Source: Pseudomaricurvus sp965656525 (lineage in GTDB: Bacteria; Pseudomonadota; Gammaproteobacteria; Pseudomonadales; Cellvibrionaceae). Taken from it: a stretch of 64,000 nt of DNA. The notes beneath the pieces were generated by a model that saw only the letters and a list, made by a program, of their open reading frames with translations, was not told the DNA's origin and made no database searches. The stretch spans positions 107,009 through 171,008 of the forward strand of contig CBFHKY010000003.1 in assembly GCA_965656525.1 (NCBI GenBank), in the 5' to 3' direction. Of this stretch, positions 1 through 8,768 are shown piece by piece. Position 1 is the stretch's first letter. The number at the start of each line of letters is the position of its first letter. A program made the position numbers and the translations under genes.

Positions 1-887
1 GCTTCATCAACCAGTTTGTAAGTGGCTTTTAGGCGGTCAATGCGTGGCGATTGTTGCCCACTGTTCACCACATAATGCAGTAAATCACGAAGCAACTCTT
101 CGCGAGTAGGGCTTTTCAGAGCAGGTTGGGTTTTCTCAATCAAAAGCCGAATTTCTTTATCCAGCTGACGCACCAATGTTTTCAGTACGTCGGTCACCGG
201 AACCTGACTGGCCTGCACATTCTCCACCATCGCCAAGGCAATATCCCAAGTGGCTTGGCGAGGACTACCTGCCGTTAATGAGAATAGGCGAGTAAAAGCT
301 TTTTCGAGATACGCGAGATTTTCTTCTGGATTAGCACCCTTAATAAACCCTGCAGCAGCGTACTGAAACATCTGGCGCAGCTTTTTCATCACCGCTGAAT
401 ATTGAGCGGGATCTTTTTGGAGGGAACTGGGATTGCCAACCGCTTGATGGCTTGCTGATAGATCGGGACTAAACGGCAGTTCATCAACCACCAAGGACTG
501 ACCTTGCGCAGCGCGTAAATCATTGATCAGTGACTGCAAATGCGATGGACTTTCTTGTCGCTGGTTTTTGACTTGCTCAAGATAAATCGGCAACTGCAAA
601 ATCGCGCGCATCAGTACTTCTTGCGCACCGCGTTCATTACTGAACTCACCGCCTATCATGCCGTGAGCCAGCGCTTCCATCTCTTCCGCTAAGGCTGCGG
701 CACCAGCAAACTCGAGCATTTTCAGGCTGCCATGAACCTGATGAATGTGCGTCAAACAAAAACGCAGACGAGTAGAGTCCTGAGGATTCCCCACGTAGGC
801 TTCAAGTGATTGGCGGGCAAGTTTGAGTGTTTCATCAATCTCCCCAATCACCCAATCCAGCGCTGCAAAATTCCGGTTCTCTACCAT
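1..887 (-). CDS. chpA: ChpA, Pil-Chp hybrid histidine kinase (N-terminal part)
   Basis: Only the first 295 residues are in the window; the frame is open to the left edge and continues outside. ChpA is the large CheA-like kinase of the Pil-Chp system, which phosphorylates PilG and PilH to control type IV pilus twitching and surface sensing. The ATG at 887 is preceded by an AGGGGA ribosome site. Residues about 40-70 contain the helical segment HIHQVHGSLKML followed by AEEMEALA, typical of the ChpA/FimL-type N-terminal phosphotransfer-like region. The gene lies 54 bp after pilK in the pilGHIJK-chpA order known from Pseudomonas. The kinase core and the other Hpt domains lie beyond the edge and cannot be judged. 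Confidence 0.9.
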   Translation of the reverse strand, partial: MVENRNFAALDWVIGEIDETLKLARQSLEAYVGNPQDSTRLRFCLTHIHQVHGSLKMLEFAGAAALAEEMEALAHGMIGGEFSNERGAQEVLMRAILQLPIYLEQVKNQRQESPSHLQSLINDLRAAQGQSLVVDELPFSPDLSASHQAVGNPSSLQKDPAQYSAVMKKLRQMFQYAAAGFIKGANPEENLAYLEKAFTRLFSLTAGSPRQATWDIALAMVENVQASQVPVTDVLKTLVRQLDKEIRLLIEKTQPALKSPTREELLRDLLHYVVNSGQQSPRIDRLKATYKLVDE

Positions 888-941
888 GAGGAGGTGTCCC
901 CTTACTTATTCTTAAGCCCATGCATTAAACGCACAGCTTGG

Positions 942-1796
942 TTATGCGTGCACGTAAGCCTGTGTTCGATCATCACTCAGGCGACGCATTTCAGGGTGAA
1001 TCCAATCGACTACTTCACCCATTCCTATAACCAACATACCACCGGGTTTCAAACGACTCGCCAGCTCATTGAGAATTTCTCGACGACGCCAGCGGCGAAA
1101 ATACACCAGCAGGTTTTGGCAGAAAATGACGTCCATTTTAACCAGTGGCATTTCTGTCAGTTTCATCACGTTTCCAGCAGAAAAGCACACTCTGTCTTGC
1201 AACTTTTCCGCCACTTGAAAACGGTTCGGCTGATCATTCAACACGGTAAAATAACGCGCTTTTTCCGCCTCACTGACAGGCTCTAATTTGCGTACCGAAT
1301 AAGAACCACGCCTGGCGTGCTGCAATGCCGGCTGACTAATGTCGGTTGCGGTAATGCCGTAATATGGCTCTAAACCAGCCAGCTCAAAACAGTCATTAAT
1401 GACCATGGCCAATGAGTAAGGCTCTTCTCCTGTGGCGCAACCTAAACTCCACACCTCAAAGCTTTCCGTAAGCCTGCGGTTATTGATTCGGTCTTGAACC
1501 AGACGCCTTACCAGCTCGATAGAGTCGCGGTGACGAAAAAAACTGGTTTCTTTAACAACCAAACGATCAACTAAGACCAACCACTCGATAGCACCACCGG
1601 GGCCTTTTGACACCTGGTTGTAGTATTGGGCGTAATGTTTAACACCCAGTTCACGCATGCGAGCTGACAATTGAATTTGAAGAAAACCGCGCTGGTGTGG
1701 CGACAGTTGTATGCCTGTCCGCGCCTCCAGCAATCGGTTCCACTGTTCAAATTGCAGATCCGATAGATCTGGGGCTTTTTGTAGCGACCACGCCAT
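942..1796 (-). CDS. pilK: PilK, CheR-type chemoreceptor methyltransferase
   Basis: This 284-residue protein should transfer methyl groups from S-adenosylmethionine to glutamates of the chemoreceptor PilJ, tuning Pil-Chp signalling. Residues 15-75 form a helical CheR N-domain with the conserved GIQLSPHQRGFLQIQLSAR. Residues about 95-280 are the SAM-binding Rossmann domain, with the glycine motif WSLGCATGEEPYSLA and the DVIFCQNLLVYF segment typical of CheR enzymes. The gene sits 23 bp after pilJ and before chpA, its usual place. No CheB-like demethylase is visible in the window; in Pseudomonas chpB lies after chpA, so it may be just outside. Confidence 0.93.
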   Translation of the reverse strand: MAWSLQKAPDLSDLQFEQWNRLLEARTGIQLSPHQRGFLQIQLSARMRELGVKHYAQYYNQVSKGPGGAIEWLVLVDRLVVKETSFFRHRDSIELVRRLVQDRINNRRLTESFEVWSLGCATGEEPYSLAMVINDCFELAGLEPYYGITATDISQPALQHARRGSYSVRKLEPVSEAEKARYFTVLNDQPNRFQVAEKLQDRVCFSAGNVMKLTEMPLVKMDVIFCQNLLVYFRRWRRREILNELASRLKPGGMLVIGMGEVVDWIHPEMRRLSDDRTQAYVHA

Positions 1797-1819
1797 ACCT
1801 CAACCGCTCAAAACCATCG

Positions 1820-4039
1820 TTAGACTGCTGACCGGGAATTTTCTTCTTCCCTTTCTTTATCCAGCAGGTCAAAGCGATCTTCATTCTCAACCGCTTCACT
1901 TAACTCAATATCCAAATCCAGATCATCGTCCGTGTAGGCTGCTGTCATATCGCTATCATCTGTCGATTTATTAGCGTCTGACTCGGGCTGTTTCAGGAAT
2001 GCCGCAGGCTCATCATTGCTGGCCTCTTCTGGCAATGTGAAACCGGCTACTGATTCACGCAGATCCAAGGCCATATCAGCCAGACGTCCAATAGATTCAG
2101 CCGTTGCACCGGTACCGGCAGACGTTTGAGAGGTAATTTCCTGAATCACGTTCATCGTGTTGGAAATGTGGCCCGCCGAAGAAGCCTGCTGGCGTGCCGC
2201 GTTGGAAATGTTCTGAATCAGTTCTGCCAAACTCGCCGATACGCCCTCAATTTCTTCCAGTGCCACACCCGCATCCTGTGCCAAGCGAGCACCACGAACC
2301 ACCTCTGCGGTGGTTTGTTCCATCGAGATTACGGCCTCGTTGGTATCGTTCTGAATCGTTTTAACCAGCGCTTCAATCTGTTTGGTTGCCGCCGCTGAAC
2401 GTTCTGCAAGACGCTGTACTTCATCCGCTACCACCGCAAAGCCTCGACCAGCATCACCGGCCATCGATGCCTGAATGGCAGCGTTAAGTGCCAAGATGTT
2501 GGTCTGATCCGCAATGTCGTTAATCAACGATACGATGTCACCAATTTCCTGTGACGACTCACCCAGGCGCTTAATCCGCTTAGACGTGTCTTGAATCTGT
2601 TCACGAATAGTATCCATGCCGTGGATGGTGTTCTGTACGACTTTCGCACCATTACCGGCAATCGATACGGAGCGTTCCGCAACCGCCGCTGATTCGGCGG
2701 CGTTGGCGGATACTTGGTCAATCGTAACGGCCATTTCATTCACCGCCGCCGATGCCCCAGCAATCTCTTGCGCCTGATGCTCAGAAGCCTCAGCCAAGTG
2801 AAGCGCCGTCTGCTGTGTATCCTGTGCTGCGGAAGATACATCCACCGCTGTTTCGTTAATGCGCGACACCAGCACCCGCAATTGGTCGATGGTGTAGTTT
2901 ACGGAGTCGGCAATTGCACCGGTAAAATCCTCTGTTACCGTGGCGGTGGTGGTCAAGTCACCATCAGCCAAGTCGGCAAGCTCATCCAGCAGCCGCAAAA
3001 TAGCGGTCTGGTTACGCTCGTTGGTTTCTGCTGTGTCTTTCAAACGCTTGCTGGTGCCGCTGTAGATATGGATACCCAGCAACAGTAAGCAAATCAGAAC
3101 CACAAAACCCAGCGCCATCGAGGTAATGTTGTTGGGTTGTCGCTCCGTGCTCAGACCGGTAATGGCATCGGACAACTCACCCAGTTTTTCCAGCAAGACA
3201 GGACTGTTGTCCAATAAGCCGTTTGCCGCTTGGCGAGCTTGAAACAGCGCCGGTGACGCTTCGAATATGTCTTTTACGGATAAGCTTACAAACTCAAAGA
3301 GCTCAGCAATATCGTTGAGCGACTCAGTGGCATCAGCGTCGGTGACTCGAGAGATACTCATCGCTGCATCCCCTTCTTTCATCCCCAGCAAAACCTTACC
3401 AAACAAGTTGGCATCGAGGTTGAACTGATCGGCAGCCGACATGGCATTATCGCTACCACGCAACATCTTATCGACGTTTCGACCAATCCGCTCGGCCCGC
3501 CAGGACTGCATCTGGGCAACAGCCACCTGATCCGCAGGCGCATCGTTTTCCAACAGGATTTCCACGATGTAGTTATGCTCCGCCTGAAGCTCCGGCAGCG
3601 ATTCGTTCAGCGTAATAGCAATATCGTTAAGAAAGATGATCGTTTCTTTATTATCAATAATGGTTTGGGCATCGGATTGAACCTTTTGCCAGACCGAGGC
3701 ATAAGCAGAGATCTCTTTCGCCAGCGCAGCACGAGTATCCGCATCACCACCGCGCAACTCGTTCCATTTTGCCTCCATGTCGGAAACAACGTTTTGCAGC
3801 TCTCTAAACGCATTTTCGTTGCCGGAGGTCGCATCCCTTGAGAGCGCTGTTACGCGGAATGACAATGCTCGCAACTCACCCGTGAGCTGCAAGTATTGCT
3901 GATCACGTTCAGCAAAGTTCTGAACCGTGATGATACTTGCCACTGAAGCAATCAAGGCTAACGCCAAGACCAAAACCAGAACCGTCATGGTCCTGTTTGC
4001 CTTCAGTGAAGCAAGTGGGTTTCTAGAATCAATTTTCAT
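1820..4039 (-). CDS. pilJ: PilJ, methyl-accepting chemoreceptor of the Pil-Chp system
   Basis: PilJ is the inner-membrane receptor that passes surface and pilus signals to ChpA through the CheW-like PilI. With the ATG at 4039 (GGGAG eight bases upstream) the protein has 739 residues. An upstream ATG at 4087 has no ribosome site and would place 16 charged residues before the membrane anchor. One membrane helix lies at residues 15-40, then a roughly 280-residue periplasmic helical region, and a second helix near 310-335 (ALGFVVLICLLLLGIHIYSG). The cytoplasmic signalling helices follow, with the receptor tip motif around IADQTNILALNAAIQ and GRGFAVVADEVQRLAERS. The C-terminus is an acidic tail. 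It is somewhat longer than Pseudomonas PilJ (about 680 residues). Confidence 0.94.
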   Translation of the reverse strand: MKIDSRNPLASLKANRTMTVLVLVLALALIASVASIITVQNFAERDQQYLQLTGELRALSFRVTALSRDATSGNENAFRELQNVVSDMEAKWNELRGGDADTRAALAKEISAYASVWQKVQSDAQTIIDNKETIIFLNDIAITLNESLPELQAEHNYIVEILLENDAPADQVAVAQMQSWRAERIGRNVDKMLRGSDNAMSAADQFNLDANLFGKVLLGMKEGDAAMSISRVTDADATESLNDIAELFEFVSLSVKDIFEASPALFQARQAANGLLDNSPVLLEKLGELSDAITGLSTERQPNNITSMALGFVVLICLLLLGIHIYSGTSKRLKDTAETNERNQTAILRLLDELADLADGDLTTTATVTEDFTGAIADSVNYTIDQLRVLVSRINETAVDVSSAAQDTQQTALHLAEASEHQAQEIAGASAAVNEMAVTIDQVSANAAESAAVAERSVSIAGNGAKVVQNTIHGMDTIREQIQDTSKRIKRLGESSQEIGDIVSLINDIADQTNILALNAAIQASMAGDAGRGFAVVADEVQRLAERSAAATKQIEALVKTIQNDTNEAVISMEQTTAEVVRGARLAQDAGVALEEIEGVSASLAELIQNISNAARQQASSAGHISNTMNVIQEITSQTSAGTGATAESIGRLADMALDLRESVAGFTLPEEASNDEPAAFLKQPESDANKSTDDSDMTAAYTDDDLDLDIELSEAVENEDRFDLLDKEREEENSRSAV

Positions 4040-4348
4040 GCTACGCGCTCCCGACCGACGTTGCCTGTAATACTCGCTAACAATCAATAGACGTTTAGAT
4101 CAACTCTTTAAAAGCAATCTAAACGCTTGAAGAACCATTCAGCTGATGGATGACTGATTTTCCCGTTAAACGGGCCCCCTACTTTTGCATGGTTTAATGC
4201 AAAAGCATTGTTGAGATGAATAATCACCCCAACGAACACTGCAACATCTCACTTATTACTACAGCGCATGGCTTAATGCGCTGCCTCAACCAGCGGTTTA
4301 CTTTGCGCTTGCGAGAATGCCTTTAACTGCCGATACTTTTCTTTTTAG
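4040..4348. other. pilI-pilJ intercistronic region with repeated hairpins
   Basis: The 309 bases between two genes of one operon carry no convincing reading frame. They hold two perfect hairpins of related design, 4182-4205 (stem CTTTTGCAT, loop GGTTTA) and 4262-4283 (stem CAGCGCAT, loop GGCTTA). Both share the core GCAT-GGYTTA-ATGC. A small CCCGTT/AACGGG palindrome lies near 4162-4174. On the sense (minus) strand no long U-tract follows either stem, so they look like RNA processing or stability hairpins rather than intrinsic terminators. Confidence 0.6.
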
Positions 4349-4918
4349 CTAGGCTTGTGCCGCTTGCATAAACTCAGCATCAAACACCAGCTTATCCGGA
4401 CTGAATACCGCCCAACCACTACCATCAACTTGATAACAACCCTGACAGAATTGTGCTGCTGTCGAATCACCTAACTCAGCATCGTCTTGGAAAGTGTCCA
4501 CTGGAAAATGCTGCATACCATAGACACGGTCTACTAACAGCCCCGTATACAAATCGTCACGTTCTAAAATCAAAATACGCTGCTGTTTGCGGCCCGTTTG
4601 GATTTTGTCACCCAAAAACTCAGCTAAATCACAAATCGGCAGCAAGCGACCACGGACGTTAGCCACACCACGAACCCAAGGTTTTACTCCGGGCAGTCGA
4701 GTGTAGTGAGGCACTTCGAGCATTTCACTCACCTCTCCCATCGGTGCCACAAATAAACGACCTAGCATTTCGAAGCCAATACCGCTCCAGTAAGGCACGA
4801 TATCCAGCTGCGCAGGCAAGCCCTTGGCAAAGCGCCGGCTTTGATCGGCAACTGCCGCCAACGTTTGAAAGGCCTCTCTAGCCTGCTTTTGCTCTTCTGA
4901 TTCTGTCTCGTCTGTCAT
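4349..4918 (-). CDS. pilI: PilI, CheW-like coupling protein
   Basis: PilI is a cytoplasmic adaptor that links receptor PilJ to kinase ChpA. The 189 residues are essentially one CheW beta-barrel domain (about residues 40-180). Its signature stretch around PHYTRLPGVKPWVRGVANVR and GRLLPICDLAEFLG matches the CheW core, and length is close to Pseudomonas PilI (178). The ATG at 4918 follows pilH by 16 bp. It is separated from pilJ by an unusually long 309-bp hairpin-containing spacer. Confidence 0.92.
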   Translation of the reverse strand: MTDETESEEQKQAREAFQTLAAVADQSRRFAKGLPAQLDIVPYWSGIGFEMLGRLFVAPMGEVSEMLEVPHYTRLPGVKPWVRGVANVRGRLLPICDLAEFLGDKIQTGRKQQRILILERDDLYTGLLVDRVYGMQHFPVDTFQDDAELGDSTAAQFCQGCYQVDGSGWAVFSPDKLVFDAEFMQAAQA

Positions 4919-4934
4919 GCGTCAGATATCCGGC

Positions 4935-5297
4935 CTATGCCAGGACCTCACTCATGATGCTCAATAGGTTTTTTTCTTCAATCGGTTTGGTCAAATACGC
5001 TTTTGCGCCTTGACGCAGCCCCCAAACCCGATCCGTTTCTTGATCTTTAGTGGTGACGATAATGACTGGAATGTGTGCGGTCTCAGCGGCTTTGCTCAAT
5101 TGTCGTGTCGCCTGAAAGCCATTAAGACCCGGCATCACAATGTCCATTAAGATTAAATCCGGACGTTCTTTTTTAGCTACTGCCACGCCTGCCTCACCGG
5201 CTTCAGCGGTTAACACCGAGTGGCCGTTTTTCTCAAGGATGCTGGTTAGCTTATAAGTTTCCGTAGGAGAGTCATCAACGATTAGTACTCTGGCCAT
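4935..5297 (-). CDS. pilH: PilH, single-domain response regulator
   Basis: This 120-residue CheY-like protein is phosphorylated by ChpA and opposes or modulates PilG output in twitching and cAMP control. It shows the acidic pocket DDSPTE at residues 8-13, the phospho-acceptor aspartate in LILMDIVMPG near residue 52, and the conserved lysine in YLTKPI near residue 104. There is no output domain. It is encoded between pilG and pilI as in Pseudomonas. PilG and PilH are told apart here by gene order and by PilH's closer match to VLTAEAGEAGVAVAKKERPD, so swapping the names is unlikely but not excluded. Confidence 0.92.
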   Translation of the reverse strand: MARVLIVDDSPTETYKLTSILEKNGHSVLTAEAGEAGVAVAKKERPDLILMDIVMPGLNGFQATRQLSKAAETAHIPVIIVTTKDQETDRVWGLRQGAKAYLTKPIEEKNLLSIMSEVLA

Positions 5298-5358
5298 GGT
5301 TACCCCTAGACAATATCAAGTTTATAGTTTTTTATTTTCTGAATGCAGAAAACCCAGC

Positions 5359-5386
5359 GCATGCTTATATATGCATGCTTATATAT
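5359..5386. repeat. Perfect 14-bp tandem duplication
   Basis: GCATGCTTATATAT occurs twice in direct succession (5359-5372 and 5373-5386). The second copy touches the stop codon of pilG, inside the pilG-pilH spacer. It looks like a recent slippage duplication with no obvious function. Confidence 0.8.
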
Positions 5387-5781
5387 CAAGATACACTTAA
5401 TGATTTAACGTGCGTTTCGATCGCCCCTAGCAACTCACTTTTACTGAATGGCTTAGTAAGGTATTCGTCTGACCCTACAATGCGACCTTTTGCCTTGTCG
5501 AATAGCCCGTCTTTGCTCGACAACATAATGACGGGCGTGGACTTGAATTCGCTGTTGTTTTTAATCAGGGCACACGTTTGGTAGCCATCGAGCCTTGGCA
5601 TCATGATGTCTACAAAAATAATATCTGGCCGAGTGTCGGCGATCTTCGCAAGTGCGTCGAACCCATCTGTCGCGGTAACTACCGTACAACCGACCTTTTT
5701 TAAAAGAGTTTCTGCTGTTCGACGAATGGTTTTACTGTCGTCAATGACCATTACCTTCAGGCTTGCGAGATTCACGTCCAT
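5386..5781 (-). CDS. pilG: PilG, single-domain response regulator
   Basis: PilG is the first gene of the Pil-Chp operon. It is a stand-alone receiver domain (131 residues) that, when phosphorylated, promotes pilus extension and, in Pseudomonas, adenylate cyclase activity. It carries the acidic pair in MVIDDSKT near residue 13, the acceptor aspartate in IIFVDIMMPRLDGYQ near 57, and YLTKPFSK near 107. The ATG at 5781 has GAAGG upstream. The operon promoter must lie in the 400-bp region shared with the divergent gshB. Confidence 0.93.
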   Translation of the reverse strand: MDVNLASLKVMVIDDSKTIRRTAETLLKKVGCTVVTATDGFDALAKIADTRPDIIFVDIMMPRLDGYQTCALIKNNSEFKSTPVIMLSSKDGLFDKAKGRIVGSDEYLTKPFSKSELLGAIETHVKSLSVS

Positions 5782-6181
5782 ACAATCTGACCTTCTTTCA
5801 TTATTGCTTTATAAACCGCCGCTTCGTAGAGCTTTACTTCGGCACAGATCAAGCGCATCGCCCCACATCACCACCCCCAAGTGACAATGATTTGAGCAAA
5901 GAATCCAACAGTAACCGACTGGCTCAAGTGTCTTATGGATGGACTCATGCGTTAAACAGAGTGCCTGCATTACAACGCGCAAGCAACTTTTTAACACACT
6001 CGCCAGCTTTAATCCATAAGCTCCTGAAAACGATAGAAATAAGTCACAATCATAGCGGTTCTCTATGTTTCACTTATCAGTCGCACAGAATAGAGAGCCG
6101 GTAAGGTTCGCAGCAGTTGCGTTATCTCTGGTTTGGTCTTACCTTACACCGCTTACTGCATTCTGGGAGCAGGCAATAGCC
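5782..6181. other. Divergent pilG / gshB intergenic region
   Basis: These 400 bases must hold the promoters of the pil operon (minus) and the gshB operon (plus). I find no clear sigma-70 hexamer pair, no terminator and no believable small gene. A TATAAA at about 5811-5816 on the minus strand is the only weak -10 candidate for pilG. Same-length synteny with Pseudomonas (gshB diverging from pilG) is conserved. Confidence 0.5.
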
Positions 6182-7132
6182 ATGACGATTAAACTCGGGG
6201 TTGTTATGGACCCTATCAGCAACATCTCATACAACAAAGACACCACTCTGGCTTTGCTATTAGCAGCAAAAGAGCGAGGTTGGGAGCTGTTCTATATGGA
6301 ACCGTCTGACCTGTTCCTTAATCATGGCGCACCCCAAGCAGTGGTTCGCTCACTCAGTGTTTATGCGGACCCAGGTCATTGGTTCGACTTGGGTGAGCCG
6401 GTTACGATCGGATTGGAAGAGCTGTCTGTTGTGCTGATGCGCAAAGATCCACCTTTTGATACTGAGTACATTTATAGTACGTATATTTTGGAAGCTGCAG
6501 AGCGACTTGGCACCTTGATCGCTAATAAACCACAAAGTTTGCGCGACTGTAACGAGAAAATTTTTGCCACCCAATTTCCCCAATGCTGTCCACCATTACT
6601 CGTAAGTCGCAACAGCAAACAGTTGCGCGCTTTCCACAAGCAGCATCAAGATGTCATATTCAAACCGTTAGATGGCATGGGCGGTTCCGGCATCTTCCGC
6701 TGTAAGCCAGACGATGCCAATGTGGGTGTAATCTTAGAAATGCTCACAGACTTCGATCAACACCTGATCATGGCTCAACGTTATATTCCCGACATTACCA
6801 ACGGTGACAAGCGTATTCTTGTGATTGATGGCGAGCCCATCCCTTATGCTCTAGCTCGTATTCCAGCCGAAGGGGAAACTCGTGGTAACCTTGCCGCCGG
6901 CGGCTCAGGCGTAGCGCAACCCTTAACGGATCACGATCGCTGGATTGTCTCGCAAGTGGCTCCCACACTAAAAGAAAAAGGCTTATTGTTTGTAGGTTTG
7001 GATGTTATTGGTGAGTACCTAACGGAAATTAATGTCACTAGCCCTACCTGTGCTCGCGAAATCGACAAAGCTTTTGATACTCGCATTGGGGATAAGCTAA
7101 TGAGCGCCATTGAAAAACGCCTAGCGCAATGA
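6182..7132 (+). CDS. gshB: Glutathione synthetase
   Basis: GshB joins gamma-glutamylcysteine and glycine with ATP to make glutathione. The start at 6182 gives 316 residues, the same as Escherichia coli GshB, and has a GGGAG ribosome site. The longer frame from 6065 adds 39 unrelated residues. The N-terminus IKLGVVMDPISNISYNKDTT and the ATP-grasp features KPLDGMGGSGIFR (residues about 160-172) and the C-terminal EINVTSPTCAREI are family hallmarks. Downstream come tonB-like, yqgE and ruvX in the order known from Pseudomonas. Confidence 0.96.
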   Translation: MTIKLGVVMDPISNISYNKDTTLALLLAAKERGWELFYMEPSDLFLNHGAPQAVVRSLSVYADPGHWFDLGEPVTIGLEELSVVLMRKDPPFDTEYIYSTYILEAAERLGTLIANKPQSLRDCNEKIFATQFPQCCPPLLVSRNSKQLRAFHKQHQDVIFKPLDGMGGSGIFRCKPDDANVGVILEMLTDFDQHLIMAQRYIPDITNGDKRILVIDGEPIPYALARIPAEGETRGNLAAGGSGVAQPLTDHDRWIVSQVAPTLKEKGLLFVGLDVIGEYLTEINVTSPTCAREIDKAFDTRIGDKLMSAIEKRLAQ

Positions 7133-7187
7133 CGCTGGCTCGGCAATAACCTACTTTTATCAGCTATAGGCTTCGACGTACCCGCAC

Positions 7188-8093
7188 ATGCCCAGCGCTA
7201 CTTTACCCTCTCCCCCGACAGCGGCTGCCGCTGTCGACACCACAGACCGACTGATCTTTACGGTGTTTTTAGCGCTGGCCATCCATGCGCTGCTAATTCT
7301 GGGGGTCACTTTTACGTCGGGGCTGGCCGGTAAACCCTCGCCCACCCTGGAAGTGACACTGGCTCACCACAACAGTCCGCAAACGCCTGACAAAGCCGAC
7401 TTTCTTGCACAGTTCAATCAGCAAGGCAGCGGTATCAGTGACAAAACCCAGCAACTGACCACTGAACAGCCTTCGCCTTTTGCAAGCAACAACGTTAATG
7501 AGCTGAGCCCTCTCCAAGTCAAGGAAGCCAAACCAGTACCTTCCACTCAAAACCGCCCCATCACAACCACCAGCACCAGTAACTTTCGCCTGCCCAGCAA
7601 AGACACCACACCAGACGAGCAACCAGAAAAGCGCGACGGTAAAGATGCCGCAGACAGAGACTTCAGTGCAGAAATCGCCAGCTTACAAGCGAAAGTAGAC
7701 CAGCAACGCCAAGCAATCGCCAAGCGCCCACGCCGACTAACTCTGACTTCGGTGGCCACCAAGGCCTCTCCAGACGCCGCTTATTTATTGAAGTGGACCA
7801 ATAAAGTGGAGTTTGTTGGTAACCGTAATTTCCCTCAGGAAGCGCTCCGCACAGGTGTGTTTGGAAACCTGCGCTTACTGACCATTTTACGCCCCAATGG
7901 CACCATTGAATCTGTGGAGATACTGCACTCCTCTGGACATTCAATACTGGACGAAGCAGCACTGCAGATTGTTCATTTATCCGCACCCTTTCCTCCATTC
8001 CCACCGGAAATTCGCAAGAATTACGACTTAATGGAAATCATTCGTACCTGGCGTTTCGAAATTAACGGCTTATCCACAAGTTCAGAGCCGTAA
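7188..8093 (+). CDS. TonB-like energy transducer (TonB3 type)
   Basis: This is an inner-membrane protein with one membrane helix at residues about 20-42 (LIFTVFLALAIHALLILGVT), a long polar periplasmic linker (about 45-200) and a C-terminal TonB domain (about 205-300) with the ending FPPFPPEIRKNYDLMEIIRTWRFE in shorter pieces. TonB domains contact outer-membrane receptors or other envelope partners. Its place between gshB and yqgE matches tonB3 of Pseudomonas aeruginosa, which is needed for twitching motility rather than iron uptake. That function is inferred from synteny with the pil cluster next door. The linker lacks the usual long Pro-Glu/Pro-Lys run. Confidence 0.87.
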   Translation: MPSATLPSPPTAAAAVDTTDRLIFTVFLALAIHALLILGVTFTSGLAGKPSPTLEVTLAHHNSPQTPDKADFLAQFNQQGSGISDKTQQLTTEQPSPFASNNVNELSPLQVKEAKPVPSTQNRPITTTSTSNFRLPSKDTTPDEQPEKRDGKDAADRDFSAEIASLQAKVDQQRQAIAKRPRRLTLTSVATKASPDAAYLLKWTNKVEFVGNRNFPQEALRTGVFGNLRLLTILRPNGTIESVEILHSSGHSILDEAALQIVHLSAPFPPFPPEIRKNYDLMEIIRTWRFEINGLSTSSEP

Positions 8094-8143
8094 ATATCCA
8101 CATAGGGCTTGTTTTCATTTCCGCACACCCCAATACTAAAGCC

Positions 8144-8752
8144 ATGCCTACGTTAAGTGACTCTTTAAGCGATTCTAACCCCTCGACAGCGCCACAGCTT
8201 GGCTGTTTGCGCAATCATTTTTTGATTGCCATGCCAAGCTTAAACGAATCGATCTTTTCACATACCATCACTTATATGTGTGATCACACAGAAGATGGTG
8301 CAATGGGGCTTGTCATCAACCAATCCTTAGATATCGACCTGAGCGAGGTCTTCCAACAGCTCGACTGCAGCAACCCAGAGTCGCTGCACACTACCGCACC
8401 TGTCTTATGTGGCGGCCCGGTACAGCCTGATCGTGGCTTCATTCTACACACACCGGATCAAAGCTGGGATTCAACTCTTACCGTTAGCGATGAGGTTAGC
8501 CTAACGGCATCGCGGGACATTATTGAAGCCATCGCCCAGAATTTAGGCCCCAAAAAGTTCTTAGTTGGTCTCGGCTACGCTGGCTGGGGTGCAGGGCAAC
8601 TGGAAGAAGAGATCGCCAACAACAGCTGGCTAACGATCCCTGCCGATTCAACTCTGCTATTTGATACCCCTATAGAACAGCGCTGGTCCACGCTGTCTCA
8701 GCAACTGGGGGTAGATCTCAACCTTATTTCCAGTGCTGCAGGTCACGCTTAA
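8144..8752 (+). CDS. algH: YqgE/AlgH family protein
   Basis: A 202-residue member of the YqgE/AlgH family (DUF179), a compact cytoplasmic fold of uncertain biochemical role. AlgH was named for an effect on alginate regulation in Pseudomonas. Diagnostic segments are GCLRNHFLIAMPSL, GAMGLVINQSLDIDL, VLCGGPVQPDRGFILH and FLVGLGYAGWGAGQLEEEI. It ends 16 bp before the ATG of ruvX, a pairing conserved across gammaproteobacteria. The first 20 residues are poorly conserved, so the start could be slightly further in. Confidence 0.93.
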   Translation: MPTLSDSLSDSNPSTAPQLGCLRNHFLIAMPSLNESIFSHTITYMCDHTEDGAMGLVINQSLDIDLSEVFQQLDCSNPESLHTTAPVLCGGPVQPDRGFILHTPDQSWDSTLTVSDEVSLTASRDIIEAIAQNLGPKKFLVGLGYAGWGAGQLEEEIANNSWLTIPADSTLLFDTPIEQRWSTLSQQLGVDLNLISSAAGHA

Positions 8753-8768
8753 TAGAGCTCTCCCACCA

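Noticed and set aside
4040..4087. Upstream start of pilJ at 4087
   Set aside because: No ribosome site, whereas the ATG at 4039 has GGGAG at good distance and starts just before the membrane helix.
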